Part shown: positions 41,649 through 51,344 of the stretch, in pieces
Layout: each line of letters starts with the position of its first letter
How positions within the stretch are numbered: the stretch's first letter is position 1
Assembly: GCA_900104495.1 (NCBI GenBank)
Contig: FMXS01000013.1
Location: forward strand, 1-64,000
Source of the DNA: Ruminococcaceae bacterium FB2012
Lineage (GTDB): Bacteria > Bacillota > Clostridia > Oscillospirales > Ruminococcaceae
Direction of reading: 5' to 3'
DNA length: 64,000 bases
The notes under the pieces: generated by a model
Database searches by the model: none
Seen by the model: the letters and a program-made list of their open reading frames with translations, nothing else
Told to the model about the DNA's origin: nothing
Position numbers and translations under genes: made by a program

Positions 41649-43043
41649 ATGAACGGTCCTCTGTCTGACAGACTCGAAGCAGAAAAAGCTAAGGCTTTTC
41701 TCAGAGAATATTCGTCGGAATTTACTGCCTCCATCGGGCACGCTCCGCTTGCTTATGTTCATTCCTACGGCTGTCAGCAGAACGTCTCCGACGGGGAAAG
41801 AATAATGGGACGGCTTGCCGATGTCGGTTACGGCTTTACAAAGGACATCGAACAGGCTGATCTGATTATTCTCAATACCTGCGCGGTAAGAGAAAATGCT
41901 GAGGACAGAGTCTTCGGAAATCTCGGAGATATGAAACGGCTGAAAAAGAACAAGCCCGATCTTGTTATCGGTATCTGCGGCTGTATGGCTCAGCTCGAAC
42001 ACGTCGCTGATAAGATCAAAGAAAGCTATAAGCAGGTGGATATGGTCTTCGGAACCTTTGCGTACAACGAACTTTATCAGCTGCTTTATGAAGTGCTTTG
42101 CAAAAAGCGGAGAGTGTTTGATCAGTGTGAACGGCCGCTGGATATCAACGAAGATTTTATCCAGCTGCGGGAGAATAAGTTCCAGGCCTTTGTTCCGATA
42201 ATGTATGGATGCAATAATTTCTGCACCTACTGCATTGTTCCCTATGTCAGAGGACGTGAAAGAAGCCGTGATCCCGGATCGGTCATCTCGGAAGTGAAAA
42301 AACTCGTTTCCGACGGCTACAAGGAGATCACATTGCTGGGTCAGAATGTCAACTCCTACAGCTACGGTTTCCCGGAGCTGCTCAGACAAATAGACAAGAT
42401 CGACGGGGATTTCAGAGTGAGGTTCATGAGCTCACACCCGAAGGATGCCACCCGTGAGCTTATCGATACGATATTTGATTGCGGCAAGATCTGCAAGCAT
42501 CTGCATCTGCCGGTCCAGTCCGGATCGGACAGAGTGCTGAAAGCAATGAACCGCAGCTATACCGCTGCAAAGTATCTTGAGATCGTCGATTACGCCAGAA
42601 GCCGTGATCCGGAGTTTTCGCTGACTACCGATCTGATAGTCGGTTTTCCGGGAGAGACCTATGAGGAGTTCTGCATGACCAAGGTACTTATCCGGCGGGT
42701 CAAGTACGATAATATCTATTCTTTCGTGTATTCAAGGCGCAGCGGCACCAAGGCAGCCGGCATGGAAGATCCCATATCCGACAAGCAGAAAGGTCAGTGG
42801 CTGAGAGAGCTGCTTCTTGAGCAAAGAGAGACTTCAAGTGAATGGCTGAAGCGGTTCGTCGGAAAAGTCTGCCGCGTGCTTCCGGAAGCCGAAGGCCGCA
42901 CAGGAGAAGGCTATTTAACAGGAAAAAACGATGAAGCTATCATTGTTGAGTTCATGGGCGATAAAAACCTTATAGGACAGTTTGTCAATGTGAGGATAAC
43001 CAAGGCTATGAACTGGGCGCTGACGGGCGAGATCGTTGAATGA
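41649..43043 (+). CDS. miaB: tRNA (N6-isopentenyl adenosine-37) methylthiotransferase MiaB
   Basis: A radical SAM enzyme adding the 2-methylthio group to i6A37 of tRNAs reading UNN codons. The 464 residues contain the N-terminal UPF0004 domain with cluster cysteines C42, C78 and C112, the radical SAM cysteines C188, C192 and C195 (CNNFCTYC) and a C-terminal TRAM domain. miaA, which makes its substrate, lies in the same cluster at 48176. AAAGGAG precedes the ATG. The order miaB then YlbF/YmcA-type gene then mutS-mutL is as in Bacillus. Confidence 0.95.
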   Translation: MNGPLSDRLEAEKAKAFLREYSSEFTASIGHAPLAYVHSYGCQQNVSDGERIMGRLADVGYGFTKDIEQADLIILNTCAVRENAEDRVFGNLGDMKRLKKNKPDLVIGICGCMAQLEHVADKIKESYKQVDMVFGTFAYNELYQLLYEVLCKKRRVFDQCERPLDINEDFIQLRENKFQAFVPIMYGCNNFCTYCIVPYVRGRERSRDPGSVISEVKKLVSDGYKEITLLGQNVNSYSYGFPELLRQIDKIDGDFRVRFMSSHPKDATRELIDTIFDCGKICKHLHLPVQSGSDRVLKAMNRSYTAAKYLEIVDYARSRDPEFSLTTDLIVGFPGETYEEFCMTKVLIRRVKYDNIYSFVYSRRSGTKAAGMEDPISDKQKGQWLRELLLEQRETSSEWLKRFVGKVCRVLPEAEGRTGEGYLTGKNDEAIIVEFMGDKNLIGQFVNVRITKAMNWALTGEIVE

Positions 43044-43074
43044 TAAAAACTAAAAACAGAATGGAGAATTTCAA

Positions 43075-43491
43075 ATGAGCGCATTAGACACCGCAAGACA
43101 ACTCGGCGCTGCTATCCAGCAGGACGAGAGATATATCAAGTTCCAGGAGGCCAGCAAGGCTTCCGATGCCGATAAAGAGCTTCAAAGCAAGATCGGCGAT
43201 TTCAATATCATGAGAATGAATCTTTCCACCGAGCTTCACAAGGAAGAAAGCGAGAGAGATGCCGAGAAGATGGTCTCTCTCGAAAATGACATCAAAGCTG
43301 TTTACGATGAGATAATGGCTATGCCCAATATGATCGCCTATAATGAAGCCAAGGCAGGCCTTGACTATCTTATCAATTCTGTGCAGTTCATCATTTCCGT
43401 TGCCGCTAACGGCGGGGATCCCATGAGCTGCCCGGACCACGCTCCTTCCGGCTGCGGCGGAAGCTGCTCAACCTGCGGCGGATGCGGCTGA
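43075..43491 (+). CDS. YlbF/YmcA-family protein with cysteine-rich tail
   Basis: A 138-residue helical protein of the YlbF/YmcA family, whose Bacillus members form the Y-complex with YaaT that steers RNase Y mRNA processing. The helical domain spans about 1-112. The last 20 residues carry cysteines at 119, 127, 131, 134 and 137 with Gly between them, a likely iron-sulphur or zinc site; the Bacillus complex holds [4Fe-4S] clusters. It directly follows miaB, as ymcA does in Bacillus, which supports the assignment. GGAG precedes the ATG. Confidence 0.85.
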   Translation: MSALDTARQLGAAIQQDERYIKFQEASKASDADKELQSKIGDFNIMRMNLSTELHKEESERDAEKMVSLENDIKAVYDEIMAMPNMIAYNEAKAGLDYLINSVQFIISVAANGGDPMSCPDHAPSGCGGSCSTCGGCG

Positions 43492-43526
43492 TATAAAAGT
43501 AATTACGAACAGAACAGGAGTTTCCG

Positions 43527-46145
43527 ATGTTACTATTAAAGGACGTTGACGTTAACAAGCTGTCACCGATGATGAAGCTGTATTTCGATACAAAAATGAA
43601 ATACCGCAAGCATATACTTTTTTACCGGCTCGGCGACTTTTACGAGATGTTTTTTGACGACGCTATCGCTGTCTCGCGGGAGCTTGAATTGACGCTTACA
43701 GGCAGAGACTGCGGCCTCAATGAAAGAGCGCCCATGTGCGGCGTACCTTATCATGCCTGCGAGATCTATCTGAAAAAACTCGTTGAGAGAGGCTATATGG
43801 TGGCTATCTGCGAGCAGACAGCCGACCCCGCCGAGTGCAAGGGACTCGTTCCGCGAGAGGTCATCAGAGTCGTAACTCCGGGTACACTTATTGAGAGCAG
43901 TATGCTCGATGAGACGTCAAACAACTACATCTGTTCGTTCTATGCTAAGGGCAAGGAAGCCTCTATGTGCCTTGCTGACATCTCCACCGGCGAGGTGCAC
44001 CTGTTTGAATTTGCCGGCAAGGATATTGCTGTAAATGCCATAAACGAAATGGCAAGGTTCATGCCCGTTGAGATACTTATCAATGACGGTTTTCTGTCAT
44101 TCAAGGAAATAGGAGAGTTTATCAAGCAGAAGCTCAAAGCTGCCGTTCAGCTCCTTGACGAGCGCGATTTCTCGCCTCTTATCCACACCGATGAGGTGCT
44201 GACACAGTTTTCGGTGGGTAGCCTTGATTCCCTCGGGATAAAAGCCGAAAGCACATCGGCTTTCGCCGTATGCGGTCTGTTTGCTTATATCCACGAAACG
44301 CAGAAGGCTCTTGTGGGGAGATTTTCCAATATCATAAGGCATGACGCCGACCCGATAATGACTATCGGCTATACTGCAAGACGTAACCTTGAACTGACGG
44401 AAACACTTAGAAACAAGGAACGCAAGGGCTCGCTTATCTGGGTGCTTGACAATACCAAGACATCTATGGGCAAGAGAATGCTCAAATCGTATCTTGAACA
44501 GCCTCTTGTAAATCCGACAAAGATAATCGACCGGCTCAACGCCGTTGAGCAGTTCGTTTCTTCACCGGTGGAGCTGGACGAGTTTACGGAAGTCCTCTCC
44601 GGAGTGTACGATCTTGAACGTCTGATGACAAGGGTAATGTATAAGACTGCGACTCCCCGCGATCTGAAATCTCTGTCTCTAACTGCTCTTAAACTTCCGG
44701 CGCTGAAAGAGATCATCGGCGGATTTTCTTCAAAGCTGCTTTCCAAGCTGAACAGCAAGATCTCGACACTCGAAGCTGTCTCCAATCTTATTGAAAATGC
44801 TGTCGTGGACGAACCTCCCGCAAACATCAAGGACGGCGGAGTTATAAAGGACGGCTTCAATGAACAGCTTGACAGCCTCAGGAACATCATCTCCGGCGGC
44901 AAGGGCATCATTGAAGACATCGAAAAGCGTGAGCGCGAAAAGACGGGTATAAAAAATCTGAAGATCGGTTATAACCGCGTCTTCGGGTATTACATTGAAG
45001 TCACAAAGTCCTATTACGACCTTGTGCCCGATACATATATCAGAAAACAGACTCTTTCCAACTGCGAAAGGTTCATTACCGATGAGCTTAAAGTCGCGGA
45101 GAATACGATCCTCGGAGCAAGCGATAAGGTACTGAACCTTGAACAGGAGATATTCATAGAACTAAGGGAGTTTATCGGAACTCAGCTTCGGCTTGTGCAG
45201 GAAACTGCCGTTGCCGTGGCGGAGATCGACGTGCTTGCCTCCTTTGCCAAGGCCGCGATCAAGAACAATTATTCCAAGCCGGATATTGCTATCGACGGTG
45301 TAATTGAGATCAAAAACGGCAGGCATCCCGTGGTGGAACTGATGCAGAAGGACGAGATGTTCGTCCCCAACGATACCTACCTGGACCTTACCAGCAACCG
45401 AATGGCTGTTATCACCGGACCGAATATGTCCGGTAAATCCACTTATATGCGTCAAGTGGCGCTGATAACCCTTATGGCGCAGATCGGCTCCTTCGTTCCC
45501 GCAGATTATGCGAGAATTTCTGTGGTGGATCAGATATTCACAAGGATCGGCGCTTCCGACGATCTGACGGCAGGGCAGTCCACCTTTATGGTGGAAATGA
45601 GCGAGGTGGCGGATATTGTCAAGCACGCCACAAAGCAGAGTCTTGTCATCCTTGACGAGGTGGGCCGAGGTACTTCGACTTTTGACGGCATCAGCATTGC
45701 AAGGGCGGTCTCCGAGTATATCTCGACTTCAAAGTCCTTGGGCTGCAAGACGCTGTTCGCGACCCATTATCACGAGCTTATCTCGCTTGAAAGCGAGCTT
45801 GAGGGAGTGCGGAATTTCTCAGTGGCTGTCAAGCCCAGCGGCGATACGATAAAGTTTCTGAGAAAGATCGTCCCCGGAGGAGTAGATGAAAGCTACGGCA
45901 TCGAAGTCGCCAAGCTGGCAGGGCTCCCGAATAAGATAATAACCCGTGCAAAGTCCCTGCTTGCCGAAATGGAAGCTGAGAACGCAAAAGCCAAAGCAGC
46001 TATTGCAAAGACAGACGATACACAAATATCGTTCCAGAAGATCGGCAGCGATATGATCGCCGACAAACTTAGGAGAACAAATATAGACGAAATGAATGAC
46101 AGCGAGCTGAGACAGTTTGTCAAGGATCTGCTGAAGTACTTATGA
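43527..46145 (+). CDS. mutS: DNA mismatch repair protein MutS
   Basis: Recognises base mismatches. The 872 residues run from the mismatch-binding domain (FYEMFFDDA, with the Phe-x-Glu reading as FYE) through connector, lever and clamp domains to the ABC-type ATPase with Walker A GPNMSGKSTYMRQ, signature-like STFMVEMSE and Walker B LVILDEVGRGTSTFDG. AACAGGAG precedes the ATG. mutL follows 24 bases later. Length and motifs are those of MutS1. Confidence 0.97.
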   Translation: MLLLKDVDVNKLSPMMKLYFDTKMKYRKHILFYRLGDFYEMFFDDAIAVSRELELTLTGRDCGLNERAPMCGVPYHACEIYLKKLVERGYMVAICEQTADPAECKGLVPREVIRVVTPGTLIESSMLDETSNNYICSFYAKGKEASMCLADISTGEVHLFEFAGKDIAVNAINEMARFMPVEILINDGFLSFKEIGEFIKQKLKAAVQLLDERDFSPLIHTDEVLTQFSVGSLDSLGIKAESTSAFAVCGLFAYIHETQKALVGRFSNIIRHDADPIMTIGYTARRNLELTETLRNKERKGSLIWVLDNTKTSMGKRMLKSYLEQPLVNPTKIIDRLNAVEQFVSSPVELDEFTEVLSGVYDLERLMTRVMYKTATPRDLKSLSLTALKLPALKEIIGGFSSKLLSKLNSKISTLEAVSNLIENAVVDEPPANIKDGGVIKDGFNEQLDSLRNIISGGKGIIEDIEKREREKTGIKNLKIGYNRVFGYYIEVTKSYYDLVPDTYIRKQTLSNCERFITDELKVAENTILGASDKVLNLEQEIFIELREFIGTQLRLVQETAVAVAEIDVLASFAKAAIKNNYSKPDIAIDGVIEIKNGRHPVVELMQKDEMFVPNDTYLDLTSNRMAVITGPNMSGKSTYMRQVALITLMAQIGSFVPADYARISVVDQIFTRIGASDDLTAGQSTFMVEMSEVADIVKHATKQSLVILDEVGRGTSTFDGISIARAVSEYISTSKSLGCKTLFATHYHELISLESELEGVRNFSVAVKPSGDTIKFLRKIVPGGVDESYGIEVAKLAGLPNKIITRAKSLLAEMEAENAKAKAAIAKTDDTQISFQKIGSDMIADKLRRTNIDEMNDSELRQFVKDLLKYL

Positions 46146-46169
46146 TAAATAAGATAGATTGGAGCAACT

Positions 46170-48158
46170 ATGCCTCACATTCAAGTCCTGAGCAAGGAAG
46201 TTTATGAACTTATCGCGGCAGGCGAGGTCATCGACCGTCCCTCTTCGGTGATAAAGGAATTGCTCGAAAACGCCATTGACGCATCTGCAAGCGTGATAAC
46301 CGTTGAGATCAAGAACGGCGGACGCACATATCTGCGCGTTACCGATAACGGCTGCGGGATAGCAGCCGAGGATATCAGAAAGGCCTTTCTGCGTCATGCC
46401 ACCAGCAAGATCGTTACGAAGGACGATCTTTCCGGGATAATGACGCTGGGATTCCGAGGTGAAGCGCTGGCTTCGATCACCGCCGTTGCAAAGGTGGATG
46501 TGCTGACAAAGCCCAAGGAGGAAATGTACGGCACTCACTATATCATCGAGGGCGGAGAAGAAAAGCTCAACGAGCAGTGCGGCTGTCCCGACGGCACGAC
46601 CTTTGTGGTGCGGGATATTTTCTACAATGTCCCGGCGCGTCTGAAATTTCTGAAGCAGGACACTTCCGAAGGAAATAACGTTGCCAATCTTGTGACAAAG
46701 CTGGCGCTGTCGCATCCCGAGATCTCTTTGAAGTTCATCCGCGACAACAAGCCGGAGCTTATCACGGCGGGGGACGGAAAACTTTATTCTGTCATAAATT
46801 CCGTCTTCGGAAGAGAATTTGCGGCTTCGCTTATCCCCGTGGATTCCACCTGGAACAATATCAGGGTCAGCGGATATATCGTCAGACCTCTATGGGGCAA
46901 GCCTAACAGAAAGTTTCAGAATTTCTTTGTCAACGGCAGATATGTCAAATCAAAGACCTGCTGCGGCGCCCTTGAAGAGGGATACAGAAATTCCATTATG
47001 ACCGGAAAGTTCCCGGCCTGCGTGCTGAATATTGAAGCTGCTCCCGAAATAATTGATGTCAACGTGCATCCCACGAAGATAGAAGTGCGGTTTTCCGACG
47101 ATAAGCTGATCTACGAGGCCGTTTATTTTGCTGTAAAGGATTCGCTTCTCAAAGAGGACAAGCCGGTGGATATGACGCTTGAGAAAAAACGTCATTTCAC
47201 TGATGAAGAGCTTTATAAACCTGCTCCCAAGCCCCAGGGCGAGCAGCTGAAATTCATTGCGGTGGAAACTCCTAAGGAACAGCCAGCGGAACCTCCGAAG
47301 CCGAAGATCACCGCTCCGGTACTGTCAGAGAAGCTCCCGGAGAGAAATCCCGTCAAGCCTTCCGATATGGGCGGCGAGGATCTGTTTTTGAAGTCCCTTA
47401 AACAGCCGCCCTCTCCGATGCCTGTATCTCCTGTGTCCGACGAAAGCTTTGAACAGGAGAAGGAAACTTCCGAGGATGTTGAGACGGTAACTCAAGAGAT
47501 AGACGAGCAGATAGGTGAGTTCAAATATCTGTCAAATGCCAGTTTTGAGCGCCGGAGCGAGATCGTTGCGGACAGCTATAAGGAGCCTGTCAAACCTGTT
47601 GTCATCGGCGAGCTTTTCAAGACATATATTGTTGCCCAGGCAGGGGATGAAATGCTTCTGTTTGACAAGCACGCCTCCCACGAGCGGTATATCTTTGAAA
47701 AAATCAAGGACAGAGCCAACGAGCTTGACACGCAGATGTTCCTTGAACCTATCCTGGTGATGCTTTCTTACGATGAATATGACGCCCTTGCTGCCAATGT
47801 TGAGGCGGTAAACAAGCTGGGCTTCTGCATAGAGCCGGACGTTGCTCCGAATGTTGCGGTGAAAGGCGTTCCGATCATTCTCGGAGACGAGAATCCTACG
47901 GACATCGTGACGATGCTTGCCAAGAATTTCATTGACTGCAAGCACAATCCGCAGCTGGAGATATTTGACGAGCTTTATCATTCCATAGCCTGCAAGGCCG
48001 CGATCAAGGCGAACGACAATTCGGATATCATCGAGCTGCAGGCGCTGGTCAACAACGTCTACGGAAACGACGAGATAAGATATTGTCCCCACGGACGGCC
48101 GATTATGATAAGGCTCAAAAAACGCGACCTTGAAAAGCAGTTCCGACGGATAATCTGA
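46170..48158 (+). CDS. mutL: DNA mismatch repair protein MutL
   Basis: Couples MutS to strand removal. The 662 residues have the GHKL ATPase (ELLENAIDAS, DNGCGI, GFRGEALASI), a variable Pro/Glu-rich linker (about 350-470) and a C-terminal dimerisation and endonuclease domain. The endonuclease motif DQHA(x)2E(x)4E reads DKHASHERYIFE, so metal ligands are kept but Gln is Lys. The CPHGRP motif near the end is intact. Genomes with this endonuclease lack mutH, which fits a Firmicute. miaA follows 17 bases later. Confidence 0.96.
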   Translation: MPHIQVLSKEVYELIAAGEVIDRPSSVIKELLENAIDASASVITVEIKNGGRTYLRVTDNGCGIAAEDIRKAFLRHATSKIVTKDDLSGIMTLGFRGEALASITAVAKVDVLTKPKEEMYGTHYIIEGGEEKLNEQCGCPDGTTFVVRDIFYNVPARLKFLKQDTSEGNNVANLVTKLALSHPEISLKFIRDNKPELITAGDGKLYSVINSVFGREFAASLIPVDSTWNNIRVSGYIVRPLWGKPNRKFQNFFVNGRYVKSKTCCGALEEGYRNSIMTGKFPACVLNIEAAPEIIDVNVHPTKIEVRFSDDKLIYEAVYFAVKDSLLKEDKPVDMTLEKKRHFTDEELYKPAPKPQGEQLKFIAVETPKEQPAEPPKPKITAPVLSEKLPERNPVKPSDMGGEDLFLKSLKQPPSPMPVSPVSDESFEQEKETSEDVETVTQEIDEQIGEFKYLSNASFERRSEIVADSYKEPVKPVVIGELFKTYIVAQAGDEMLLFDKHASHERYIFEKIKDRANELDTQMFLEPILVMLSYDEYDALAANVEAVNKLGFCIEPDVAPNVAVKGVPIILGDENPTDIVTMLAKNFIDCKHNPQLEIFDELYHSIACKAAIKANDNSDIIELQALVNNVYGNDEIRYCPHGRPIMIRLKKRDLEKQFRRII

Positions 48159-48175
48159 GAAACGGAGAGAACACT

Positions 48176-49135
48176 ATGGCTGAAAAGATCCCGCTGCTGG
48201 TCGTCTGCGGACCGACTGCCTCCGGCAAGACCGGGCTTGCAGTCGAGCTTGCAAAGCTGTATAAAGGCGAAGTCGTTTCAGCAGATTCAATGCAGATCTA
48301 CAAGGGTCTTTCCGTTGCTACCGCCAAACCCACTTCCGAGGAAATGCAGGGGATCAAGCATCATCTGATAGATTTCCTTGAACCCGATGAACCCTTCAGC
48401 GTCGCCGATTATGTCCGCCTTGCAAGGCAATGCATCGACGATGTTGTTTCAAGAGGCAAGCTGCCTATACTCTGCGGCGGTACAGGACTGTATATCAGCT
48501 CGCTGGTCGATAATGTAAAGTTTGACGAATCCGTGGGCAATACTCAAAAGCGTGAGGAACTGCGGGCCTACGCCGAAGCCTTTGGCAAGCATTCCCTTTG
48601 GAAAAGGCTTTCCTCCGTTGACCCGGAGGCTGCGGCTGCGATACACGAGAACAATCTTAACCGTGTTATCAGAGCGCTTGAAGTCTATGATGTAACGGGA
48701 AAGACCTTGACACAGTTGAAAAAGGAAAGCCGACTTGAAGCCTCTCCCTTTGACAGCTGTATTATAGGCATCGGCTTTGAGGACAGGCAGGCCCTCTATG
48801 ACAGGATAGACAAGCGCGTCGATATGATGCTCGAAAACGGTCTTGTTGATGAAGTCCGCAGTTTTTACGGCAGATACAGTCCTTCAACGGCTTATCAAGC
48901 CATAGGATATAAGGAACTTATCCCTTATTTTGAAGGGGAGATCTCCCTTGATGAAGCTGTTGAAAAGATCAAGCTGGAGACCCGTCATTACGCCAAACGT
49001 CAGCTGACCTGGTTCCGCCGTATGGAGGGCGTAGAGTGGGTCTATGCCGATAAATCCGAAAATTATAAAAATTTTCTGAATATTGTTCAAATAATAGTAG
49101 CCAAATCGGAAATTATGTGTTATAATATAAGGTGA
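48176..49135 (+). CDS. miaA: tRNA dimethylallyltransferase MiaA
   Basis: Attaches the dimethylallyl group to A37 of tRNAs, the step before MiaB. The 319 residues hold the P-loop GPTASGKTGLAVELA, the DSMQIYKGL segment and the tRNA-contacting region YQAIGYKEL. ACGGAGAGAA precedes the ATG. Its 3' end contains the extended -10 of hfq, and hfq follows 43 bases later, a linkage conserved in many bacteria. Confidence 0.96.
   Translation: MAEKIPLLVVCGPTASGKTGLAVELAKLYKGEVVSADSMQIYKGLSVATAKPTSEEMQGIKHHLIDFLEPDEPFSVADYVRLARQCIDDVVSRGKLPILCGGTGLYISSLVDNVKFDESVGNTQKREELRAYAEAFGKHSLWKRLSSVDPEAAAAIHENNLNRVIRALEVYDVTGKTLTQLKKESRLEASPFDSCIIGIGFEDRQALYDRIDKRVDMMLENGLVDEVRSFYGRYSPSTAYQAIGYKELIPYFEGEISLDEAVEKIKLETRHYAKRQLTWFRRMEGVEWVYADKSENYKNFLNIVQIIVAKSEIMCYNIR
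49118..49126 (+). promoter_or_regulatory. Extended -10 for hfq inside the miaA end
   Basis: TGTTATAAT at 49118-49126 is an extended -10 about 52 bases before the hfq start codon, without a good -35 box. Confidence 0.5.
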
Positions 49136-49178
49136 TTTATTATAACCGCTATGTGTAAGCTTAAAAGGAGTGGAAAAA

Positions 49179-49418
49179 ATGAATAAGAATCTGAATTTAC
49201 AGGATGTTTTTTTAAATCAGGCAAGAAAAGAAAAGATATCACTGACGGTATTCCTTGTAAACGGGTATCAGTTCAAGGGCATCGTTAAGGGATTTGACAG
49301 CTATATCGTTATCCTCGACTGCGAGGGAAAACAGAATGTGGTGTATAAGCATGCAATTTCCACTATCTCCCCCGTAAGGCCCATCAACATCCTTGATGCC
49401 AGCAATCAGCAGGATTAA
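49179..49418 (+). CDS. hfq: RNA chaperone Hfq
   Basis: A 79-residue Sm-like RNA-binding protein. The Sm1 motif (VFLVNGYQFKGIVKGFDSY) and Sm2 motif (VYKHAISTISP, the YKHA of the family) are intact. AAAAGGAG at 49163-49170 gives 8-base spacing to ATG 49179; the in-frame GTG at 49170 overlaps the ribosome site. It lies directly after miaA. The C-terminal tail is short, as in other Firmicutes. Confidence 0.97.
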   Translation: MNKNLNLQDVFLNQARKEKISLTVFLVNGYQFKGIVKGFDSYIVILDCEGKQNVVYKHAISTISPVRPINILDASNQQD

Positions 49419-49432
49419 CAGAGGTCCGGCAG

Positions 49433-50650
49433 ATGAATACACTGACGACCAAAGCGCTGATCGTGCTGCTTTCGGTCCTTATCCTTCTGACTGTCGGCAG
49501 CCAGATATATTACAGGCTGAATGACAGGCACAAGACTGAGGAAGCAGTGCTTTGCGATATTAACGAAAATATTCCCTTCAAGGGCGTGGTCGTTCGCAAC
49601 GAGAAGATTATTGAGTCCGATGTGAGCGGAGTTTATGAATATCTCTACAGCAATGGTAGCAAGCTCTCGCCGGGGAGTATTATAGCAAATGTTTATCCCG
49701 ATGAGCAGACGCTTCTGAACAAGAGAAAGTCTGATGAATATAAGGCTAAGGCGGCGGCTCTCGAAAGTGCTCAGAATCCCGGGAACGCCGAGTATGTTCA
49801 GCCCGATACCCTTATGGGAAGGATAGATTCCGAATACAGAAAGCTCCTTTCGTCTTCTCTGACCGGGAACCGTGCCGCTTTTGACAGCTCCACCGATGAG
49901 CTTTTCCTGAAAATGAATATCTATAACGTCATTACGGGGAAATCGGTCAACTATTCGCGTGAGATCACCGACCTTAACAATAAGGCATCAAAGCTGGCTG
50001 TTGACGAAACTTCCGTTAAAACCGTGGATATTCAAGAATCGGGATACTTTGTATCTTACTGCGACGGTTATGAATCGAAGCTCAAACCGGATGAACTCGG
50101 TAATCTTTCCAGAAGCGATGTTGAAGCCGTTATTGACGGCAGAAACAGCGAGACTGTTCCCTCCGGGGCGATCGGAAAGATATTTGAGGATTATTCGTGC
50201 AGTATTGTAGCTGTCCTGCCCGATGACAAGAGGATCGTGGAAGGCGACAGTCTGAAATTCAGACTCGGTAATACTGATAATGTCTACAAGGTGAGGATAG
50301 TTTCCGTCGGAAAACCCGATGATGAAGGCAAATGCGTTACCGTAATGAGCTGCAACAGGCTCGATTCGGATATAGCAAGTTCCCGGGTGCTGTCTCTTGA
50401 ACTTATGTTTGACGATTATCACGGGATAAAAGTTCCCCGTGACGCTATCAGATTCAAGGACGATCAGAAGGGTGTATATGTTATCCTCGGCAATGAGGTA
50501 ACGTTCAAAAAGATCGAGGTCATCTACGAAGGAAACGATTTTGTGGTTTCAAAGAATACTTCCGATTCGGAATACCTTCTGCTTTACGATCAGATCTTAC
50601 TGGAGGCGGTCTCAAATCAAGATGAATCAGCAAACGACAGTTCCGGATGA
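49433..50650 (+). CDS. HlyD-like membrane-anchored adaptor protein
   Basis: A 405-residue protein with one N-terminal membrane helix (about 7-26) and a large extracytoplasmic part built like HlyD/membrane-fusion adaptors: a beta-barrel or lipoyl-like start (GVVVRNEKIIESDVSGVYEYL, SKLSPGSIIANVY), a short helical middle, then a beta-rich part (DSLKFRLGNTDNVYKVRIVSV). Such proteins usually pair with ABC exporters, but no transporter gene is near. Its place between hfq and the yggS-sepF-divIVA block suggests a cell-envelope or division role. It overlaps yggS by 29 bases. Confidence 0.78.
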   Translation: MNTLTTKALIVLLSVLILLTVGSQIYYRLNDRHKTEEAVLCDINENIPFKGVVVRNEKIIESDVSGVYEYLYSNGSKLSPGSIIANVYPDEQTLLNKRKSDEYKAKAAALESAQNPGNAEYVQPDTLMGRIDSEYRKLLSSSLTGNRAAFDSSTDELFLKMNIYNVITGKSVNYSREITDLNNKASKLAVDETSVKTVDIQESGYFVSYCDGYESKLKPDELGNLSRSDVEAVIDGRNSETVPSGAIGKIFEDYSCSIVAVLPDDKRIVEGDSLKFRLGNTDNVYKVRIVSVGKPDDEGKCVTVMSCNRLDSDIASSRVLSLELMFDDYHGIKVPRDAIRFKDDQKGVYVILGNEVTFKKIEVIYEGNDFVVSKNTSDSEYLLLYDQILLEAVSNQDESANDSSG

Positions 50651-51341
50651 GTTCCGGGAGATACTGGAAAATATCAAAGAGATCAGAGACAATGTGGGCA
50701 ACGCCGTGGCTAAATACAGATCGGCGGATGACATTGTCAAGATCATGGCGGTGACTAAGACTGTCCCGCCGGAAAAGATCAATTTTGCAATTTCGCAGGG
50801 CATAACTTTGCTGGGCGAAAACAGAGTGCAGGAGTATCTTTCAAAGAAAGACAGTTATGACAGCTCGGCTGAGGTACATATTATCGGTCATCTCCAAACG
50901 AACAAGGTCAAGTACATCATAAACGATGTTTCTATGATACAGTCCGTTGACAGCGTTAAACTGGCCGGCGAGATAAACAGACTGGCTGTCAAAAACAACA
51001 GGAAAATGGACGTCCTGCTTGAAGTGAACATCGGGGAGGAAGCAAGCAAAAGCGGCATTAATGCCGGCGGCGTGTTCGATCTCGCTCAGCAGATGCTTCC
51101 CTTTGAGAATATACGCATCCGCGGGCTGATGGCTATTCCGCCGATAGGCGCTGACGAAAAGATCTTTGCACATATGCGGGAACTGTATGAAAAGCTCAAA
51201 GAGCTGAAGCTCGCCAATGTTGAAGCCGATGTTCTGTCAATGGGAATGTCCGGGGACTATGAGCTGGCCGTGAAGCACGGCTCCACGCTCGTAAGAATAG
51301 GTACAAAGCTCTTCGGAGCCAGAAAATATATGGAGGGTTAA
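50622..51341 (+). CDS. PLP-binding homeostasis protein YggS/YlmE
   Basis: A 239-residue single-domain TIM-barrel protein that binds pyridoxal phosphate and buffers its level. The PLP lysine is Lys46 in IMAVTKTVPP; GENRVQEYL, HIGHLQTNK and the late LSMGMSGDYELAVKHGSTLVRIG are family hallmarks. Start is ATG 50622 with GGAGGCGG 12 bases upstream; the longer frame to 50541 lies inside the previous gene. It precedes sepF, as ylmE does in Bacillus. Confidence 0.95.
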   Translation: MNQQTTVPDEFREILENIKEIRDNVGNAVAKYRSADDIVKIMAVTKTVPPEKINFAISQGITLLGENRVQEYLSKKDSYDSSAEVHIIGHLQTNKVKYIINDVSMIQSVDSVKLAGEINRLAVKNNRKMDVLLEVNIGEEASKSGINAGGVFDLAQQMLPFENIRIRGLMAIPPIGADEKIFAHMRELYEKLKELKLANVEADVLSMGMSGDYELAVKHGSTLVRIGTKLFGARKYMEG

Positions 51342-51344
51342 ACA

